Shown: positions 18,348 to 26,334 of the stretch, piece by piece
Position numbering within the stretch: position 1 is the stretch's first letter
Layout of the letters: every line of letters begins with the position of its first letter
Assembly (NCBI RefSeq): GCF_000299415.1
Contig: NZ_AMPG01000001.1
Coordinates: 1,426,001-1,490,000 of the forward strand
Length of the DNA: 64,000 bases
Source: Candidatus Microthrix parvicella Bio17-1
GTDB lineage: Bacteria > Actinomycetota > Acidimicrobiia > Acidimicrobiales > Microtrichaceae
Reading direction: 5' to 3'
Position numbers and translations under genes: made by a program
Notes under the pieces: model-generated
Database searches by the model: none
Told to the model about the DNA's origin: nothing
Seen by the model: the letters and a program-made list of their open reading frames with translations, nothing else

Positions 18348-19250
18348 TCACCTGCCGGCGTGAAACGCCCAGGTTTCGACCGGAAGGCGTGCCGGGTCGA
18401 ACCGGGCGATCAGCTGAGCCATTGCCGGTTCCTCCCCCGGCTTGGCCAGCCCCAAGCTTCGAGCCAGGGCCGCTCGAACCTCGGCCGGCGTCTCCCCCAA
18501 CGCCTTCCGATCGGCCAGCGTGACGGCACCATCGCGCTTGGCCAGACGCTCGCCGCCAGGACCGAGCACCAGCGGTACGTGAGCAAAGTTGGGAATGGGC
18601 AGGCCGAGCAGCCGACCCAGCAGTACCTGTCGCGGGGTGGAGGTCCACAGGTCATCGCCGCGCACCACCTGCTCGACCCCCTCGGCCGCGTCGTCCACCA
18701 CGACGGCCAGGTTGTAGGCGGCCACACCGTCGCCTCGGCGCAGCACGAAATCATCGACCGTACTGGTGAGTGGGCCCTTCAGCGCATCGGTCACCTGGAC
18801 CTCGGCGGCGCCGGCATCGAGCCGGAGGGCCGGCGGGCGGCTTTCGGCGCGACGCTCCCGCTCGACCGACCCCAAAGTTCGGCAGCTCCCCGGGTAGGCA
18901 CCCAGACCAACTTCGCCGTGAGGCGCTGCCGCGGCCTCACGGATCTCACGGCGCGAACAGAAACACGGGTAGGTGCGGCCCTCGTCCTCCAATTGCGTCA
19001 GGGCCGACCGGTAGCGGTCGGCGTGCTCGGACTGACGCGTGATCGGCCCATCCCAAGTGAGACCGATCTCCGCGAGGTCACCGAGTTGCTCCGCCTCGGC
19101 GACCGGCGCCGCGCCGGTGGTCAGGTCTTCCATGCGCATGGCGAATCGGCCATTGGAGCTGCGGGCGAACAGCCAGGCCAGCATGGCGGTTCGAAGGTTG
19201 CCCAGGTGCAGCGGGCCCGAAGGGCTGGGAGCGAACCGACCGTTGGCCAT
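18348..19250 (-). CDS. gluQRS: Glutamyl-Q tRNA(Asp) synthetase
   Basis: A 300-residue truncated paralogue of glutamyl-tRNA synthetase that lacks the anticodon-binding domain. It should activate Glu and attach it to queuosine at position 34 of tRNA-Asp. The HIGH-type motif is PLHLGN (residues 13-18), a zinc-knuckle-like CFCSRREI with a later SC pair is present, and the KMSKS equivalent is LAKRDGA. The start ATG at 19250 begins MANGRFAPSPSG. It converges with the acylase (6 bp apart) and is divergent from the next oxidase gene. Confidence 0.88.
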   Translation of the reverse strand: MANGRFAPSPSGPLHLGNLRTAMLAWLFARSSNGRFAMRMEDLTTGAAPVAEAEQLGDLAEIGLTWDGPITRQSEHADRYRSALTQLEDEGRTYPCFCSRREIREAAAAPHGEVGLGAYPGSCRTLGSVERERRAESRPPALRLDAGAAEVQVTDALKGPLTSTVDDFVLRRGDGVAAYNLAVVVDDAAEGVEQVVRGDDLWTSTPRQVLLGRLLGLPIPNFAHVPLVLGPGGERLAKRDGAVTLADRKALGETPAEVRAALARSLGLAKPGEEPAMAQLIARFDPARLPVETWAFHAGR

Positions 19251-19305
19251 GGCCACCAGTGTCCCATCAAGTGCGGCGCGCGGCCGGCGCAGGCAGACTG
19301 GCACG

Positions 19306-20568
19306 GTGGTCAACAGCACCGAACCGATCGATGCCGACGTGGTTGTGGTGGGGGGCGGCATCGTGGGCCTGGCGGTGGCCTGGGCCGCGCGCCAGAGGCA
19401 CCCGAACCGCCGCATCGTGGTGCTGGAGCAGGAGCACGAACCGGCCCATCACCAGAGCGGCCGCAACTCGGGCGTGCTGCACAGCGGGCTGTACTACCGG
19501 CCCGGCTCGTCGAAGGCCGAGCTGGCGGTGCGGGGTCGGGCGGCGCTGGTGGAATTCGCCGTCGAGCACCGGATTCCGCACCGCATTGGGGGGAAGGTGG
19601 TGGTGGCCACCCGCCTCGACCAGCGGGCCAGGCTGGACGAGTTGGCCCGGCGCGGCGCGGCCAACGGTGTCCAGGCCGATCGACTGGGCCCGAACGGGAT
19701 CGCCGACCACGAGCCCCACGCCGTTGGGATAGCCGGGCTGTTCGTGCCGGAGACCGGAGTGATCGACTACCGGGCTGTCGTGCGTCGCCTCGCCGAGCTG
19801 GGACCCGATGACCTACGCCTGGGTTGGAAGGTGATCGAACTGGTCGACGAGCGCTCAGGCGTCAGCATCCACACCGACCACGGCACCGTGCGCGCCGGAC
19901 AGGTGGTGGCCTGCGCCGGGCTGTGGGCCGACAAGCTGGCAACCGGCGCCGTGGCGCCCATGCCCGGGCCAGATCGACCAGGCGGGCCGCAACCACCGAA
20001 TCCCCCGGATACCCGGCCCGGCCGTAACTGGTTGCGCATCGTGGCGTTTCGAGGCGAGTACCACCGGCTGGGAGAACGTGCGGGCGACCTGGTGCGGGAA
20101 CTGATCTACCCCGTCCCCGACCCGGACCTGCCGTTTCTGGGGGTACACCTCAGCCGAGGTGTCGACGGCGAGGTTCACGCGGGACCCAACGCCGTGCTGG
20201 CCCTGGCCCGGGACGGTTACACGTGGGGCCGTGTCGATCCGGCCGAGGTGGCGGGCCTGGCAATCAACCCTGCGCTGTGGCGTCTGGCAGGTCGATATTG
20301 GCGGGTCGGCATCGACGAGGTCATTCGGTCATGGTCGAGGCGGCGTTTCGCCGACTCGGTATCGGAGCTGGTTCCAGAGATCACGGCCGACGACCTGACG
20401 CCCTCACCGGCAGGGGTCCGTGCCCAGGCGCTGCGACGCGACGGCAGCCTGGTGGACGACTTCGTGCTTGCGCGGACCGGCCGGATCACCCACGTGCTGA
20501 ACGCGCCGTCACCGGCCGCAACCGCAAGCCTGGCCATCGGGGAGCGCGTCGCCGAGGAGTTGCGCTGA
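19306..20568 (+). CDS. lhgO: L-2-hydroxyglutarate oxidase family FAD enzyme
   Basis: A 420-residue FAD-dependent oxidoreductase of the DAO fold. The dinucleotide motif is VVVVGGGIVGLAVAW (residues 11-25), with VVVLEQE ending the second strand. HHQSGRNSGVLHSGLYY is the hallmark segment of LhgO-type enzymes, and GVIDYR and GAHLS-like GVHLSRG also match. LhgO oxidises L-2-hydroxyglutarate to 2-oxoglutarate and passes electrons to the quinone pool. A Pro/Gly-rich insert (PGPDRPGGPQPPN) near residue 222 is atypical. The GTG at 19306 is preferred because longer starts overlap gluQRS. Confidence 0.82.
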   Translation: MVNSTEPIDADVVVVGGGIVGLAVAWAARQRHPNRRIVVLEQEHEPAHHQSGRNSGVLHSGLYYRPGSSKAELAVRGRAALVEFAVEHRIPHRIGGKVVVATRLDQRARLDELARRGAANGVQADRLGPNGIADHEPHAVGIAGLFVPETGVIDYRAVVRRLAELGPDDLRLGWKVIELVDERSGVSIHTDHGTVRAGQVVACAGLWADKLATGAVAPMPGPDRPGGPQPPNPPDTRPGRNWLRIVAFRGEYHRLGERAGDLVRELIYPVPDPDLPFLGVHLSRGVDGEVHAGPNAVLALARDGYTWGRVDPAEVAGLAINPALWRLAGRYWRVGIDEVIRSWSRRRFADSVSELVPEITADDLTPSPAGVRAQALRRDGSLVDDFVLARTGRITHVLNAPSPAATASLAIGERVAEELR

Positions 20569-20582
20569 CCGGACCCGGGGCG

Positions 20583-20652
20583 GTGGAGCGGTGGAGCTGT
20601 GGAGCTGTGGAGCTGTGGAGCTGTGGAGCTGTGGAGCTGTGGAGCTGTGGAG
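20583..20652 (+). repeat. 8-bp tandem repeat (GTGGAGCT)n
   Basis: Seven perfect head-to-tail copies of GTGGAGCT (20591-20646) are flanked by a degenerate copy on each side (GTGGAGCG at 20583 and GTGGAG at 20647). They lie 15 bp after the oxidase stop and before a terminator hairpin. The 8-bp unit is outside any gene, so slippage would change spacer length only. Confidence 0.9.
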
Positions 20653-20670
20653 TACCTGAGGAAAAAGACG

Positions 20671-20696
20671 ACCGGCCCCCACTGAGGGGGGCCGGT
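20671..20696 (-). terminator. Intrinsic terminator with T-tract on minus strand
   Basis: A GC-rich stem (ACCGGCCCCC with GGGGGCCGGT) and a short loop. On the minus strand it is followed by GTCTTTTTC, a true U-tract. It therefore ends the phasin-like transcript, far downstream of its stop. On the plus strand it may also stop the oxidase transcript. Confidence 0.75.
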
Positions 20697-20699
20697 CAG

Positions 20700-20858
20700 C
20701 GTTCGCACGTCACGTAAGGGGGGAGAACGGAGTGCGAACGGAAGATGGAGATTCGGGGACCCGAGGGGGGGGAGGGTGGGTCCCCGATCTCCAGAACTTC
20801 GGGTCATCGCCGTCGGGGGGACAGCGGCGGAGACCCGATGGGCGGCGTGTTGCCGCCC
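20700..20858. other. Spacer with three consecutive hairpins
   Basis: No gene is seen. Three inverted repeats follow one another: 20700-20708 with 20732-20740 (CGTTCGCAC, perfect), 20747-20762 with 20778-20792 (arms starting GGAGAT, a 15-bp stem with one bulge), and 20840-20846 with 20852-20858 (GGGCGGC, perfect). The last lies just downstream of the phasin-like stop and may be its first terminator. Together with the T-tract terminator they form four hairpins within 190 bp. Confidence 0.7.
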
Positions 20859-20864
20859 GGCCGA

Positions 20865-21197
20865 TCAGGCGGCCGACTTCTTGGCGGCACGCACTGGCTT
20901 GGGCTTGCGGTCCAGCCACTTGTTGGTGACCGGAGCGGCGGCCTTGGCCACGGCGAGGGCGACGTCCTTCGACGTGTCGAGCAGCTTGCCGGCGAAGTCG
21001 AAGTGGGCGTTCAGCACCTCTTCGGGGGTCGGCAGCTTCTCGGCCATGGGCACGGGGCGCAATGCGACCTCGACCCGCTCCTGGACGAACTTGGTGGCGG
21101 TCTCGGTGGCGTTCACGGCCGGGCTCTTGGCCTTGCCGAGACCGTCGACAACCTGGTCCTGAACTTCAACTACTCGATCAAGGATGGTGGTGCTCAT
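20865..21197 (-). CDS. Small helical phasin-like protein
   Basis: A 110-residue, entirely helical protein (MSTTILDRVVEVQDQVVDGL at the start) with a PxP-rich basic tail ending RAAKKSAA. The layout of an amphipathic helix followed by an Ala/Lys/Pro tail is like phasin or HbhA-type proteins of actinobacteria, which coat storage granules or lipid bodies or bind polyanions. I cannot tell these apart. A consensus ribosome site (AGGAGG) precedes the ATG, and a near-consensus promoter lies about 70 bp upstream, so high expression is expected. Confidence 0.65.
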   Translation of the reverse strand: MSTTILDRVVEVQDQVVDGLGKAKSPAVNATETATKFVQERVEVALRPVPMAEKLPTPEEVLNAHFDFAGKLLDTSKDVALAVAKAAAPVTNKWLDRKPKPVRAAKKSAA

Positions 21198-21264
21198 ATT
21201 GGTGCCTCCTGGCGGGGCCCGATCTGGAGTGCCGAGCCGCTTGCTCTTCGTTGGAACACTGCTA

Positions 21265-21293
21265 ACTGTAGCTAGCGATGCAACTGGAGTCAA
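21265..21293 (-). promoter_or_regulatory. Sigma-70-type promoter of phasin-like gene
   Basis: On the minus strand, TTGACT (21293-21288) and TACAGT (21270-21265) are separated by exactly 17 bp. Both hexamers are close to the housekeeping consensus. The start point would fall near 21258, giving a leader of about 60 nt. Confidence 0.68.
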
Positions 21294-21385
21294 CTCAGTG
21301 CTAGCAAAAGTAAGCATGACGTTTGTCACCGAATTGCGACACGTCTCCACCGGGAGCCTCGCCTCAGTCGCTGATCGACCCAATT

Positions 21386-21404
21386 CCCGACAAACCTTGT
21401 CGGG
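21386..21404. promoter_or_regulatory. IscR-like operator 1 (CCCGAC-N7-GTCGGG)
   Basis: A perfect inverted repeat, CCCGACAA and TTGTCGGG around ACC. The core has the same 6-7-6 architecture as the second site 38 bp downstream. Its right arm contains TTGTCG, which could be the -35 of the peroxiredoxin promoter, with GATACC 17 bp later as a weak -10. Confidence 0.62.
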
Positions 21405-21420
21405 ATTAGGAACCTCCGAG

Positions 21421-21445
21421 ATACCCGACTACTTTAGTCGGGTAT
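21421..21445. promoter_or_regulatory. IscR type-1-like operator 2
   Basis: A 25-bp perfect palindrome with 11-bp arms (ATACCCGACTA) around CTT. It fits the known IscR type-1 consensus ATASYYGACT-N5-AGTCRRSTAT at all fixed positions outside the centre. IscR and other Rrf2-family regulators sense Fe-S cluster status, redox stress or NO. Position about 108 bp upstream of the peroxiredoxin ATG suggests direct control. The regulator is not in this window. Confidence 0.65.
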
Positions 21446-21448
21446 TGA

Positions 21449-21477
21449 GGCGGTCACGCCGTACCGGCGTGACCGCC
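21449..21477 (+). promoter_or_regulatory. 13-bp perfect hairpin in peroxiredoxin leader
   Basis: Arms 21449-21461 and 21465-21477 (starting GGCGGTCACGCC) are perfectly complementary with a 3-nt loop. It starts 4 bp after the second operator. It could be an RNA hairpin in the 5' leader, an attenuator, or a third protein-binding site with a different sequence. No T-run follows. Confidence 0.6.
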
Positions 21478-21552
21478 ATCATCGACCCAGACCTCCCGAC
21501 GAGGGATGGGATCAGAACACACCCCCAGCAACGAACCACAAGGAGTCAGACC

Positions 21553-22185
21553 ATGGCCGTACGCCTCGGAGACGAAGCACCCGATTTCACCGCCGACACC
21601 ACCGACGGAGAACTCAGGTTTCACGAATGGAAAGGTGACAGCTGGGCGGTTCTGTTCAGTCACCCGAAGGACTTCACCCCCGTCTGCACCACCGAGTTGG
21701 GCACCGTCGCCAAGCTGAAGGACGAGTTCGAGAAGCGCAACACCAAGGTGATCGGGCTCTCCGTCGACCCCATCGAGGACCATCACGAATGGGCAAAGGA
21801 CATCGAGGAGACCCAGGGCGCCGCCTTGAACTTCCCCATGATCGCCGATCCCGATCGCGTCGTCGCCGACCTCTACGACATGATCCACCCCAATGCCAGC
21901 AACACCTTGACCGTCCGGTCGGTGTTCGTCATCGGTCCGGACAACACGGTGAAGCTGACACTCACCTACCCGGCGTCAACGGGGCGCAACTTTCAGGAAC
22001 TGTTGCGGGTCATCGATTCGCTGCAGTTGACCTCGGAGCGCAAGGTGGCAACCCCGGCCGATTGGACCGACGGGGATCGGGCAATCATCGTTCCGGCGCT
22101 CTCCAATGAAGACGCCAAGGAACTGTTCCCCCAGGGCTGGGAGGAGCAGAAGCCCTACCTGCGCCTGGTCGACCTCAACGGTTAA
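21553..22185 (+). CDS. 1-Cys peroxiredoxin (Prx6 type)
   Basis: A 210-residue peroxidase that reduces hydrogen peroxide and organic hydroperoxides. The peroxidatic cysteine is C45 in DFTPVCTTELG, and it is the only cysteine, so resolution must come from another thiol. The Prx6-type C-terminal extension (PADWTDGDRAIIVP) is present. The ATG at 21553 follows AGGAG; the ORF extends far upstream, but that part contains the operators. In an actinobacterium with mshA, mycothiol or a mycoredoxin is the likely reductant. The stop overlaps the end of the convergent cyclase gene by 4 bp. Confidence 0.92.
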   Translation: MAVRLGDEAPDFTADTTDGELRFHEWKGDSWAVLFSHPKDFTPVCTTELGTVAKLKDEFEKRNTKVIGLSVDPIEDHHEWAKDIEETQGAALNFPMIADPDRVVADLYDMIHPNASNTLTVRSVFVIGPDNTVKLTLTYPASTGRNFQELLRVIDSLQLTSERKVATPADWTDGDRAIIVPALSNEDAKELFPQGWEEQKPYLRLVDLNG

Positions 22186-25100
22186 GGCAACACCCGACGC
22201 CAGAGCCGACGCCACCCCTTGGGTTTGACCGCCAGATCCTCCCAGGCAACCTCGGCCGAGCGCACCCAGTCCTCGGCCCGATCGTCACCCACCGAGGTGG
22301 CGATTTGGGCCGAGCCCAGGGCCACAATCGCACCGGCCAATCGGTCGCCGGTGGCCCCAACCTGAGCACGAGCGCCCTCGATCGCCACGATCGCGTCGGT
22401 TGGCCGATCGGTGCGGGCTGCGGCCACAGCGACCGACAACAGCGCCAACGCCCGGTCATGGTAGGTGGCACGTTGGGATGCCAAGACCAGGCGTTCCAAC
22501 ACCTCGGACCGCTCGGGCTGATCGCCGACCGCCTCTGCCAGCGCGGCAACGGCCCCGAGCGCCGGGTAACGCGAGGCGGCAGCAGCAAGCTCCGGCAACA
22601 CCCCACCGGTCTCTGACGATTCGCCCGGGCCATCGGTCGGATCGGACGCCGCCTCGACATCACCCGCTCCACCGCCGGCCCCCTCGCAGACACCCGCGTC
22701 CTCGCCGGAGCGAGCCCCGGGGTCAGCGCTGTCATCGGGGCCGACATCGTCGGGGTACGCCGGACCCGCCACCGCCAGCAGTGGCTCGTCCGGGGGGAAG
22801 GGGGTGCCAGGCTCGACAGCCGCGTCGGCCGTGGCCGGGTCGGCACCGGTCGTCGGCGAAAGATTGCTGAGGTGGAGCGACCAACTGGGTGGGCGTTCCA
22901 TCTGTGCAGAGACCCGCCTGACGTCATCCCACGTATCGGCACCCTCACCGCCGTCGAGTCGCTCGGTGGGATCCACCTCCAACATCAGACCCCGGTCGCC
23001 ACCACCATCCCAGGCGGCCTCACCCCGGGCCATGCGACGACGGTGTTGCCCACTGCGCAACAGGTCCAGGTCGCGGCGCCAAGGTGCCAGACCACGGTCG
23101 CCACCCAACGCCGCCCCCGCATCGGTCCCTGACTCGGCCACCGAAAACACCAACAGTTCCGAACGCGCCTCCTCGTCGGCCCCATCACAAATCAATGCCA
23201 GTGCCGCCGCTGTCACCACCTCCAACGAGCCAATATTGCGAACGGCGGGAGGATCACCCAGGAGTTGTCTGGCGGCACCCGCCGAGAGGTCTCCGATCAA
23301 CGAGTCGACCACTGCTTTGGTGACGAACTGGTTGGTCAGCTTGTCCCCGTTCTCTCTCGTGGCGCGATCGAGTTCGGCAAGGCCCGCCTGCACCCGACCT
23401 GCCATCACCAACGCACGACCCAGCAGCATGCGGGCCTGCGTGAGGCCGAACGGATCACCCAACGGCCCAAGCAGTTCCACCGCCCGCTCGGCACCCGTCA
23501 ACGCCACGTCGGTGGCGCCCCGCCACAGATCGACCTGAGCGAGGACCGACACCATCATCCCCTCGGCCCAGGCGTTGTCGCTGAGCCGGGCCTCCTCCAA
23601 CACCACCTCGGCCACCTCGGCAGCCGCCTCGGCGAACCCGTTATGGAACAGCAGGTTGGCCTCCAGCCCCAATGACCACATCATGCCGGTGCGATCCCCG
23701 ACCGCCTCGAACATCCGGACGGAGGCCTCGATGCGGCGCTCGCCCTCCTCGATACGCCCCAACATGAAGGCTATCCAGGCCAGGTGTTGGGTGGCCCAGG
23801 CCTCGCCCTGGGGATTCCCAAGCCGGTGGTAAAGATCAAGCGCCTGAGTCGCCGGTTGTTCTGCATCTGCCACCGCCCCGCTGAACAGACGGATCATCGC
23901 CTGCATGCGGTAGGCCTCCGCCAGTTCGGCGGTGGCGCCGACACCGACCAGCGCCTCCAACGCCTCCCCGGCCAGCCGGCCGGCCCGTTCGAAGCGACCC
24001 CGACGGCGCTCCAAATCGGATCGAAGCAGGTCAACCCTGGCCTGAGCGACCGGGCGGCCGCCGGTCAACGAGTCGGCCTCGTCGAGGTCGGCACCGGCCT
24101 CGTTGATGGCCCAGCGCTGCAGCCGGGCACCGGCCCGACCCAGCAGGTAGGCCAGCCGTCGCTCATCGTCGGAGTCGTCCAACACCTCGAGCGCCCGCCC
24201 GAAAAGCCGATCGGCGAGCAGCCAGTTGGCGGCGGCTTCGGCCCTGGCGGCAGCGTCCTCGGTCCACGCCAACGCGGCGTCGTCAAGCTGCGGACCGACC
24301 TGATCGGATTCGAGGAGTCCCCGCTGCAACAGCGCCGCCTCGGTGAAGTGCCGTGCCACCGCCTCCACCAGGCCGTCGTCGGCATCCCGCCCTTCGGCCA
24401 GACCGCCGAGGTACGTGGCCACATCACTGTGCCGACGCAGTCGTTCTGTCTTGGTCAGTCGACCGTAGGCCACTTCTCGCAGCACATCATTGCGAAAGCA
24501 CCAGTCGACCCCGTCGAGCACCAACACCTCTTTTTCGGCGAGACGCCGAACCGTGGTGGACACCAGGCCGGCATCAACACCTCTGGCCCGGCCCATTTCC
24601 TCGAGGACCAGGAGCGAACCGGTGGGGCCCCACACAGCGGCATCCTCCACCACCTCCACTTCGGGCCCGGTGAGTGCATCCATCCGCGCCGACAAGAGGC
24701 CCCGCAACGTGTCGGGCAGTTCGGGTATGGACCGCAGGCCCTCGAGCCGCTCGCCTGAGCCGTCAGCGGCGCTTTCACGGCCGTCGTCCTGACGGCGAAC
24801 AAACCTGACGAGTTCTTCGAGAAACAACGGATTACCGCCGCTGCGCTCCAAAAACTCGGCGGCCACGTCTTCGGTCAACTCCCGGTCACGGGTCAGCCGA
24901 CGCAGCAGCAGTTGGGCGTCGTCAGCCCCGAGCGGGTCGAGGTTCATCATCAGCAGGTCATGACGCCCGGCGCGGGGAGACCAGCGGCGGGCCAACGACC
25001 GGCGGGCGGTCGCCAACACCACCAGCGGATGGGCGGCCAGCCGCTCCACCATCTCGTCGATCAGCGCCAGTACCGAATCGTCGCCCCAGTGCAGGTCGGT

Positions 25101-26255
25101 CAACCGCACCACGATGGGGCCACGACGGATCGAGGCCGACATGTAGCTGACCAGGGCCCTGGTGGCCTCCACCCGCGCCCGGCCCGGGTCGGTGCCGCGC
25201 AGCGGGCTGTCGTGACCGAGCAGGTGCAACAGGCCGTTGACCACGCCGTCGAGGTCGTTGCCGTCCACCACCGGGTCGAGCAGGTCGTTCACCGACGCGA
25301 CCGTCGCTTGTCGGGTCTCGTCCTCGTCAGCATCCTCGGAAAGGGACAATCCCTGCCGCAGCACCTCGGCGATCGCCGAGAACTGATTGGCCTCGCCATA
25401 CGGGATAAACCGACCGGTGAAGACCCGCGCCCCGTTCAGCCCGGCGGCCCGATGGGCCAGTTCGTCGGCCAGGCGGCTCTTGCCCACCCCGGCGTCCCCG
25501 CTGAGCAGCATCACCAGCGCCCGGCTTCGGTCGATCGAGCCGGTCAGGGCATCGCCCAGCAGTGAAATCTCGGAGTGTCGACCCACAAGGGGCACCCGGG
25601 GAGACCACGGGCGCTCGCCTGGCCGGGCGATGGGTTCCAGCGCACGGTGCGCCTCAACCGGTTGATCCCGGCCACGAACCACCAACCTCCCCCGGGATTC
25701 GTAGGCAATCGTGTCCTCGGTGACCAGACGGGTGGGTTCGCCCACCAGCACCGAACCGGGGTCGGCCGAGGTCTGGAGCCGAGACGCCAGGTTCACCACG
25801 TCGCCCATGGCCGTGTAGTCGCCACCCGCGCGTAATGCCCCCACCAGCACCTCGCCGGTGTTGACGCCCACCCTCATGCGCACCTCCACCCCGGTCTCGG
25901 CTGCGAAGTCGGCGAGGCTCTCCTGCATACGCAGGGCCGCCCGCACTGCCCGCTCCGCATCGTCCTCGTGTGCCAGGGGCGCACCAAAGAGCGCCACGAT
26001 GGCGTCGCCGACGATTTTGTCGACCCTTCCACCGAAGCTGACCACGTCCTGCACCAACCGCTCGAAGGCACCGTCCACCAGGTGCTTCACCTGCTCCGGG
26101 TCGAGCCGTTCGGACAGGCCCGTAAACCCCACCAGGTCGGCGAACAGCACGCTGACCACGCGTCGCTCCTCGGTCGGGACGCCCAGGGGCATCCCGCAGG
26201 TCCCACAGAACCGCGAGCCGGGTGGAACCTCGGCTCCACAGGACGGACACTTCAC
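22182..26255 (-). CDS. Class III cyclase with zinc ribbon, AAA ATPase and TPR-like region
   Basis: A 1357-residue signalling protein. Residues 1-21 form a zinc ribbon (C3, C6, C17, C20). Residues 30-180 are a class III nucleotide cyclase homology domain with metal ligands D40 and D84, base-recognition residues K80 and T148, and transition-state residues N155 and R159. Thr in place of Asp at position 148 points to a class IIIb adenylyl cyclase. An AAA/STAND-type ATPase follows (Walker A GDAGVGKS, residues 253-260), then about 700 residues of helical, TPR-like repeats and an acidic low-complexity stretch (PDDVGPDDSADPG). It should make cAMP under control of the ATPase. No DNA-binding domain is seen. 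The GTG start begins MKCPSCG. Confidence 0.85.
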   Translation of the reverse strand: MKCPSCGAEVPPGSRFCGTCGMPLGVPTEERRVVSVLFADLVGFTGLSERLDPEQVKHLVDGAFERLVQDVVSFGGRVDKIVGDAIVALFGAPLAHEDDAERAVRAALRMQESLADFAAETGVEVRMRVGVNTGEVLVGALRAGGDYTAMGDVVNLASRLQTSADPGSVLVGEPTRLVTEDTIAYESRGRLVVRGRDQPVEAHRALEPIARPGERPWSPRVPLVGRHSEISLLGDALTGSIDRSRALVMLLSGDAGVGKSRLADELAHRAAGLNGARVFTGRFIPYGEANQFSAIAEVLRQGLSLSEDADEDETRQATVASVNDLLDPVVDGNDLDGVVNGLLHLLGHDSPLRGTDPGRARVEATRALVSYMSASIRRGPIVVRLTDLHWGDDSVLALIDEMVERLAAHPLVVLATARRSLARRWSPRAGRHDLLMMNLDPLGADDAQLLLRRLTRDRELTEDVAAEFLERSGGNPLFLEELVRFVRRQDDGRESAADGSGERLEGLRSIPELPDTLRGLLSARMDALTGPEVEVVEDAAVWGPTGSLLVLEEMGRARGVDAGLVSTTVRRLAEKEVLVLDGVDWCFRNDVLREVAYGRLTKTERLRRHSDVATYLGGLAEGRDADDGLVEAVARHFTEAALLQRGLLESDQVGPQLDDAALAWTEDAAARAEAAANWLLADRLFGRALEVLDDSDDERRLAYLLGRAGARLQRWAINEAGADLDEADSLTGGRPVAQARVDLLRSDLERRRGRFERAGRLAGEALEALVGVGATAELAEAYRMQAMIRLFSGAVADAEQPATQALDLYHRLGNPQGEAWATQHLAWIAFMLGRIEEGERRIEASVRMFEAVGDRTGMMWSLGLEANLLFHNGFAEAAAEVAEVVLEEARLSDNAWAEGMMVSVLAQVDLWRGATDVALTGAERAVELLGPLGDPFGLTQARMLLGRALVMAGRVQAGLAELDRATRENGDKLTNQFVTKAVVDSLIGDLSAGAARQLLGDPPAVRNIGSLEVVTAAALALICDGADEEARSELLVFSVAESGTDAGAALGGDRGLAPWRRDLDLLRSGQHRRRMARGEAAWDGGGDRGLMLEVDPTERLDGGEGADTWDDVRRVSAQMERPPSWSLHLSNLSPTTGADPATADAAVEPGTPFPPDEPLLAVAGPAYPDDVGPDDSADPGARSGEDAGVCEGAGGGAGDVEAASDPTDGPGESSETGGVLPELAAAASRYPALGAVAALAEAVGDQPERSEVLERLVLASQRATYHDRALALLSVAVAAARTDRPTDAIVAIEGARAQVGATGDRLAGAIVALGSAQIATSVGDDRAEDWVRSAEVAWEDLAVKPKGWRRLWRRVLP

Positions 26256-26334
26256 CCTTGAGAGACTACGTGCGCCCAGGCCGGATCACTGCCCCCCGAC
26301 GTGAGCGAAGCCGCTCAGCCGGTAGCGTGGGGAG

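Noticed and set aside
20583-20652. CRISPR array
   Set aside because: The repeat is 8 bp with no spacers and no cas genes nearby; it is a simple tandem repeat.
21184-21552. Upstream extension of the peroxiredoxin reading frame
   Set aside because: It would translate the operators and hairpins and is not family sequence; ATG 21553 has a proper ribosome site and gives the usual Prx6 length.
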